64,000 bases of DNA from NCBI GenBank assembly GCA_029339505.1, contig JAQISU010000069.1, forward strand, positions 8,939,001 to 9,003,000. Reading direction: 5' to 3'. Shown in pieces: positions 58,701 through 64,000 of the stretch. The stretch is from Unio delphinus (lineage: Eukaryota; Mollusca; Bivalvia; Unionida; Unionidae). The notes below the pieces were generated by a model. That model was not told the origin of the DNA and ran no database searches. It saw nothing but the letters and a program-made list of their open reading frames with translations. Positions within the stretch are counted from its first letter, which is position 1. Every line of letters starts with the position of its first letter. The position numbers were made by a program, and so were the translations under genes.

Positions 58701-61680
58701 GATCGGCAATATCGGCACTAGCCAAATTATATATCGAATGTTGAATTTACCGATATTTTGTTAAATCCATTTGTCATGGATTAGTAAGTGTTTCGCATAA
58801 CCCTTGCCTTATCCTAGTAAAAGGCGAGTAAAATATGTACACGATCAAAACATAATTTATTTCAGAAGAAAAATATTTATTTAATTTCAGCAAAAAAATT
58901 TACATTCTTCGATACCATTCTGGTCTCTTTGCAGGTATCTCGAACACGGATATCTTTGCTTTCTGTTCTTCTAAGTGTAATGTTTGACCAAAGTTGAATT
59001 AAAAGAAATACGTAACATGTTAAGAGGACTTTACCCAAGCCACATGTTGTATACAACTTCAGAAATATTTAGGTTATATACCATTATTGACTATTTATTA
59101 TTATATGGGTTATCTTGTTTGTGTATCAAATATAGATATGCCATTACAAAAAAACACCATATTTGCAATTGTCTTCCATTTAAAACAGTGGCTTTACCGT
59201 AAATAAATACTTGGACGAATACAAAAATTAATCAATCTTAAACTTTAAAAGCCATATATATAATATTGTGTATAAAGGTGTTGAATATTTGATGCTTAGT
59301 TTAGGTTAAGATCAAATTTTGTTTCAATTTAATTACCATCTTTGTTACGTCCTTGACATTGTTCCTGAAACATCATTTATATCCTTCATGGTGATATTAA
59401 CACGTTTCAGCTTTTTTCGCAGCTCAATCCTTGAGCGGGGAAAACATGTTTCCATTTCGCTAATGATCATGACTAATATCGATTGTGATCATTAAGGAAT
59501 GAATTAAGGCAAGTCGTTGTGGTTAATAAACTTGTCTTTGCTAGCATACGGACATTTCAACTAAACTGGTGTAGTGTCAATTTCTATCTTAGGTGGAGAT
59601 GCTGCCATCCATGAAACTCATCACTGACAAATAAAGCAAATGGATGTGTCATCATACCTTCTATTTTTTTTAGATTTTAATAAGGTGACTGCTTCATTTG
59701 TTATGCCATGGAAAATAGGTGCGGTGTGGATTGACATTGGAATGCAAAAGCTAGTAACCCATGGTATTTGTGTCTTTACTTTCGGTATCTTTACTTATAG
59801 AACCAAACGAAGAAGTAGGAAGTTTGTGTCATCCCTGGTCACTCAATTGTTTACAAGAGTTGTTGTTTCACGACCTTTGCGACGTTGTGTGATGTATTCA
59901 TTCTCGAGAATATTATATATGGTTTGTGCTTTGTAATGATGCTATGTGCTAAGTGATAGCATATTATCAACGCTGAAGAGACCTCGTACTGGAGTTTTTA
60001 TAGAAACATTAAAATTCAAACTAAATATTGTTACAATGATCTGGGTTGAACTCATGTGAACGATATGCGGTTGGGAATGTGTCGAAATGAATTGCAGTTC
60101 CATTCATCGAATCGTATGCAGGTGAATCATTGAGCGGATAATATATGTGTACATTTTGCTTTATGATACCTCTCCAGAATCTGTATGCATGTCATCGCAA
60201 AGAAAATGTTTCTTTATTGTGAAATCTAGAAACTTGCATATAATACTGGAACTAAATGTTTGCGTCGAGCTAAGTAACAATTTTAGGCAATACATTCACG
60301 CTTTGTGGTTTTCATTTACTACTTTCAATCTAGTGGTTGATCATTTTTTATGATACTGATGATTTTCCACTCCAGAATTACAAAAAATATATATTCTATA
60401 AGTACGTTTCACCAATTGCATTGTATTCTAAATCTTTATTCGCAAAAATCATTTTGTGGAGGAGATACAAAATATATAAATGGCAATTCACTAGAATTAA
60501 TCTTTACTTTGATAATATAATATTATTACATTTGAACGTATGAATTTGTCAATGTCTAAGCAAAAAATGCGGTTATTTGTTTTTGTCATGAGATTGTATC
60601 CGCCTTGCTGAGTATTTAATAAAATATAATAGCTCCGTTATCGTATCATGTCAAAATTTGATTGTACTGTTACGTGTTTCACTACTGTTGCATTAGATTG
60701 AAGCACACCTGCACAGACACCCTTATTAAAGTTCTTGCTTCATTTGCACACTCTCTCCAAGGATTCTGACTTTAATGTAAAGTAGGATGACATGTTAGAC
60801 ATCTAAGGATTCAGTTAAATGATACATGATTACCATCAGTTGGATTGTTATGGACGAACATATATACTGTTTATACCACATTCACATTACAGTATATTAA
60901 ACTGAGGAATTTCATGGAACACTTTATTGGATGTCATATATTTAAATTATGTGAGATCCTTTTGTCAATGTTATAAAAAGTGTATAGAAAATGCTTTTTT
61001 CTTGACCTTGTTATTATTCTATATGGGATGGATATATTGGATCTTCTTTTAGCTTGTAATTTTTAATTTTTCTATTATTATTATTATTTTGTACATTTCC
61101 CGCCGTCCTAATGAATGCGGTATATCATTGCACCAATCACGGTAATTATAGAAATACATCGGTACAAACATTTTCAGGTTAGCCGTGTAAAATAATCTGT
61201 CTTAGGAAAGACTCAATTTTATCATTGCACAACAAAGTTAAACCTTTAAGAACTGATAATGCGATATATTAACTCATAGAATACTCGTGTTGTTAGCGCT
61301 TATTGTACTAACGCTTAATGCTAGGAGCTATTAATATAAACGATTAATCAGCTAGATATTCCTTTTTAAAAGACAGTCCAAAGAGGTATGTTAGACGTAA
61401 AGTTAGGTAACCTTTTCCAGCATTATGCCATGCTAATGTCGGGTAATGTTTGTATTGTGGTAGAAAAATAAAAAAAAAAACGCCAAGGTTGTGTGCAACT
61501 AGTTTTGCATTTTAATCAATGTTTTGTCAGGTACTAAATGATTTTAATGTAATGGATGACGTCATTTATTTAAAAATAACAATTACGTCTTCCCGTAACG
61601 TCCTAAACGATATGCATCATCATTACAATTATCTTCAATTCTATATGACAGGATCTATAAGGTACATGAGTCTCAGTAGT
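55746..61680. other. Long stretch without a supported gene
   Basis: About 5.9 kb of AT-rich DNA. ORFs such as 57,470-57,733 (minus), 58,984-59,202, 59,640-59,936 and 61,519-61,809 have no recognisable domain and typical random composition. A12 and T-rich runs occur (for example 56,190 and 61,470). No tRNA, SINE or LINE was recognised. Confidence 0.5.
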
Positions 61681-61689
61681 ATACGAGAA

Positions 61690-62445
61690 GCCCGGTTCTG
61701 GACCACTTTAATGTATTTCCTATGGGAAGAATTTTTTTCGAAACTGTCCTTTTGGCAATCTGACGAAATCGTTTTTTTTCAAAAATGGGGGGTACCTAGA
61801 AGGGCTTAAAATGGCTGAATAAAGGCTCTATCACAGAATAAATTTAAAAAAATAAATCACCAAGGAAGCCTTTATTTAACGAAATAACTATACAAAAATA
61901 TATGTCCTGTAGAAGTTTTAATTCACTGCAAGGAGCCTTCGCTACTGGATCAAACGTTTTTCGTCAGATTGTTAAATGGATGCTTCTACAGAAACTTTTT
62001 AAGGAAAATAGGGGGGTACCTAGAAGGTTTCAAATCAGCGAATTAAGGGTTCTATTGCAAGGCTTTTTAGCATAACATCCCCTGAATTACCTTACAGTGT
62101 CAGATTGACAAAAATAAGGGTTCTACAATTAAGTGTCAGATTAGCAAACTAAGGGTTCTATAACCCTGGACCACTCTTTTTTTTAATGTTTAGTGTCAGA
62201 TTGGCAAAATAAGACTTATTACAAAATTATTTAAGGGGTACCAATTTAGTGTTAGATTGGTAAAATAAGGCTTCTATGTCTGGACCACTTATTTTTCGTC
62301 AGATTGGCAAAATAAGACTTATTAAAAAATTACTTAAGGGGTACCAATTTAGTGCCAGTGGGAAATGCTGTCCTTTCCAAAATAAGGCTTCTATGTCTGG
62401 ACCACTTAAGGTGTACCAAATTGGTGAAATGCTAGCATTTCCAGA
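61690..62445. repeat. Terminal/subterminal repeats of element D
   Basis: Motifs recur many times in varied spacing: GTGTCAGATTGGCAAAATAA (five or more versions), AAGGGTTCTA or AAGGCTTCTATGTCTGGACC, CTGGACCACTT (four times), AAGGGGTACCAATTTAGTG (twice), and GGGGGGTACCTAGAAGG (61,786 and 62,010). The block ends at the zinc gene's stop. Confidence 0.75.
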
Positions 62446-62457
62446 AACGGAGGATTT

Positions 62458-62778
62458 TTAAATCGTTGTAATTGATCTAGGCTTATAACCAAGAATAAAT
62501 TCTTCCACAGTATGAGGCTTTTCGACGTTAATATGATGTTTGTTAGCTCGATTTCTATAATATGTCAAAATGGATCGGTAAGCTTTTCTACCACATTTAT
62601 CACAGAGATGTATTTTTCCACGCACACAAAAACCACATTGGATGCATGGATTTGTACCAGCACGAAGACTATTTGATAATAAATACGCGTGAACACCACA
62701 GTGCTCTCAATAGCAGGATTTGCCACAGCGATTTTTGGAATTTTGTAACAGCCTCTGACATGTACTCAACATGAACAT
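62458..62778 (-). pseudogene. Zinc protein of element D, in-frame TGA
   Basis: From ATG 62,778 the minus strand codes MFMLSTCQRLLQNSKNRCGK and SCY, then TGA at 62,707-62,709, then EHCGVHAYLLSNSLRAGTNP, CIQCG, HLCDKCGRKAYRSILTYYR and a tail to TAA at 62,458-62,460. All Cys pairs, the His and the basic helix line up with the zinc proteins of elements A and C. In A and D it is read away from the polymerase region. About 106 codons in total. Likely nucleic-acid-binding; exact role unknown. Confidence 0.7.
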
Positions 62779-62887
62779 GTTTATACAATAGTTATGCAAA
62801 AGTTTAATTCATAATTAATAATATAGTCAATTTTGCTTCACACATATAGCAAAAATTTAATTAAAGATATGGTTAAAAATATATAGA

Positions 62888-63172
62888 ATGTCATATTCGA
62901 ACATGCACCCGATAACGGCCCTGCTTAAGAAACCTCGCCATGTAGTCGCAAGAGAACTCGTTAACGAATACTACGAACTTACTAAAACCAAACCAGACTG
63001 GCCTAGAACTAATCAGCAACTGGCTGAGTTAACAGATCGAATAACAGTACTACAACGCAAGAAGAAAATTCTTGTAGAAATCCAACAAGGTGATTATATC
63101 ATCGATGAATCGTTTTCTGGATCTGATAAATGCATTCAATTTATTCCACGAGGGAAACATTATAACCTATGA
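62888..63172 (+). CDS. Upstream part of the polymerase region of element D, unrecognised
   Basis: 94 codons starting MSYSNMHPITALLKKPRHVV, with a helical charged middle (TNQQLAELTDRITVLQRKKK). In the region 63,090-63,172 a second frame (SSMNRFLDLINAFNLFHEGN) becomes the likely continuation, so this could be an independent small gene overlapping the next one, or the polymerase N-terminus separated by a frameshift. No domain recognised. Confidence 0.4.
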   Translation: MSYSNMHPITALLKKPRHVVARELVNEYYELTKTKPDWPRTNQQLAELTDRITVLQRKKKILVEIQQGDYIIDESFSGSDKCIQFIPRGKHYNL

Positions 63173-64000
63173 AATGGTCAATGATTTGATAAAAATTATC
63201 ACCGGGATTATTCCAAACATTCTACTAGAAAAGCCAACCTTGAAAGTAAATGCGATGTATAACATAGAAATGTTTTTTAGCACAGAATCCAGACGTGATA
63301 AGAACAACAGACTTGAAAGCAGTTTCTCATATAGTTACTAGGTCAACCGATCTTGAAGAGCTCGCTAAAGATTTCTTCGCACGAATTTCAAGAAATTTTT
63401 AACTATACAGTTCAACGGGTACTGGTTGGGTAATCACTAGAGTGAATTATATGCAACCATCCGTTTATGAATTCAAAATCACCACGGGAGCATCTTATAA
63501 GCGTCTACCTGACAAAATCATAGTGACGAAATCCTGTATTTACGCGAACAACACCCATAAAAAGTGCCTGTTATTGGCGCTGCTGTCAGCATGTTTCCCA
63601 GCACACGATCATGTAGATCGAGTAAGAAACTACAAGCCATATCAGTGCCAAATCAATATGAACGGGATTGATTACCGAACTCCGATCAAACAGATACCAA
63701 AAATTCAGAAACATAATCCAACACTGTTTCGTTCTGGAATTAACGTTTTCTCCTTAGATGATCAGCTGCGAGTATTTCCTTATTTGATTTCACCAGCTAG
63801 TAAACACATCACGGATAATTCCGCGGTAAATCTGTTATGGTAAAACAAACACTACGTTTGGATAAAAGATCTCAGCAGGTTGATAAGTTCAAAAATGTAT
63901 GGATACGATCATATGATGTGTTTCTGTAACAGCTGCCTTTGTGTATTGGGCACACATCAAGAACTCATCGAACACAATAAGTATTGTTTTGAGGTTAAAG
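63090..64000 (+). pseudogene. Polinton-type DNA polymerase B, N-terminal part, broken and truncated by window
   Basis: The frame from 63,090 (ITYEMVNDLIKIITGIIPNI) shifts at a T6 run (63,273-63,278) into TDLEELAKDFFARISRNF, TAA, and LYSSTGTGWVITRVNYMQ. Then 63,442-63,843 codes SYKRLPDKIIVTKSCIY, KKCLLLALLSACFPAHDHVD and YRTPIKQIPKIQKHNPTLFR. A further TAA at 63,841-63,843 is followed in frame by HYVWIKDLSRLISSKMYGYD and a zinc-finger-like CNSCLCV ... HNKYC. I recognise this as the region ahead of the exonuclease domain in protein-primed Polinton-type PolB. The catalytic domains lie beyond the window. Confidence 0.75.

Larger units (their letters stand above)
61690..64000. mobile_element. Element D: left end of a Polinton-like element
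   Basis: Starts with a repeat block, then the zinc protein also seen in elements A and C (minus), then on the plus strand a gene leading into the N-terminal part of a Polinton-type DNA polymerase B, which is cut by the window edge. The polymerase type differs from that of element A. Integrase, capsid and ATPase, if present, lie outside. Confidence 0.75.

Noticed and set aside
55746..61680. Short ORFs such as 57,470-57,733, 59,640-59,936 and 61,519-61,809
   Set aside because: Lengths and composition are as expected for AT-rich random sequence, and no domain, splice site or repeat supports them.

Overview
The window looks like animal nuclear DNA: AT-rich, full of LINEs, tRNA-derived SINEs, microsatellites and minisatellites, with only a few host exons. 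Three copies of a tRNA-headed SINE with a conserved body, an RTE LINE, an I-type LINE and a CR1/L2 LINE suggest an aquatic invertebrate, most likely a mollusc. The species call is an inference. The main content is a cluster of four integrated Polinton/Maverick- or adintovirus-like elements, all broken to some degree.

Element A (1 to about 10,250, running off the left edge) is nearly complete. It has a jelly-roll capsid-like gene, a pX-like minor capsid gene and a coiled-coil gene on the minus strand, then a three-unit regulatory repeat, an unknown gene, an HNH endonuclease and a zinc protein. On the plus strand is a very long DNA polymerase B / superfamily 1 helicase / HNH reading frame. A retroviral-type integrase, a zinc-ribbon/PLA2-like gene and a packaging ATPase follow, and then subterminal repeats. 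Two phase-compatible splice-bounded segments at 10,296 and 12,354 suggest A sits inside a host gene.

10.3-26.3 kb is intron-like or intergenic DNA with a LINE tail, a SINE, a (TG)n-linked repeat, a likely hAT MITE with 8-bp target duplications, a 119-bp near-perfect palindrome beside a long (GA)n tract, and a dead RTE LINE. Element B (26.3-31.0 kb) is an unrelated decayed element, similar in content to the nematode F54H12.2/F54H12.3 pair: integrase, membrane protein, conserved late protein, pX-like protein, major capsid-like protein, a Cys/His protein and the end of an Ulp1/adenain-like protease. A 5'-truncated I-type LINE (31.0-34.2 kb) abuts its tail.

At 34.5-36.9 kb, two copies of a 280-bp segment each precede a short basic ORF, and their predicted hairpins differ in step. 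Element C (40.4-42.3 kb) is a second copy of the A family that has lost about 3.2 kb, including the polymerase. A likely host gene follows, with a CRE/TATA promoter near 44.33 kb and a coding exon at 48.13 kb for a secreted Cys-rich protein; its 3.7-kb intron is filled with simple repeats. 49-61.6 kb holds an inverted SINE pair, a 56-bp minisatellite, a nearly full-length reversed CR1/L2 LINE and long featureless DNA. Element D begins near 61.7 kb with repeats, then the same zinc protein as A and C, then the start of a different, Polinton-type DNA polymerase that leaves the window.

In A and C the genes form a virus-like set: replication (PolB-helicase), integration (integrase), packaging (ATPase), particle (capsid, pX) and entry-type (PLA2-like). 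Four of the five frame breaks identified in A, in three of its genes, and one in D lie at homopolymer runs, so some damage may be sequencing error.
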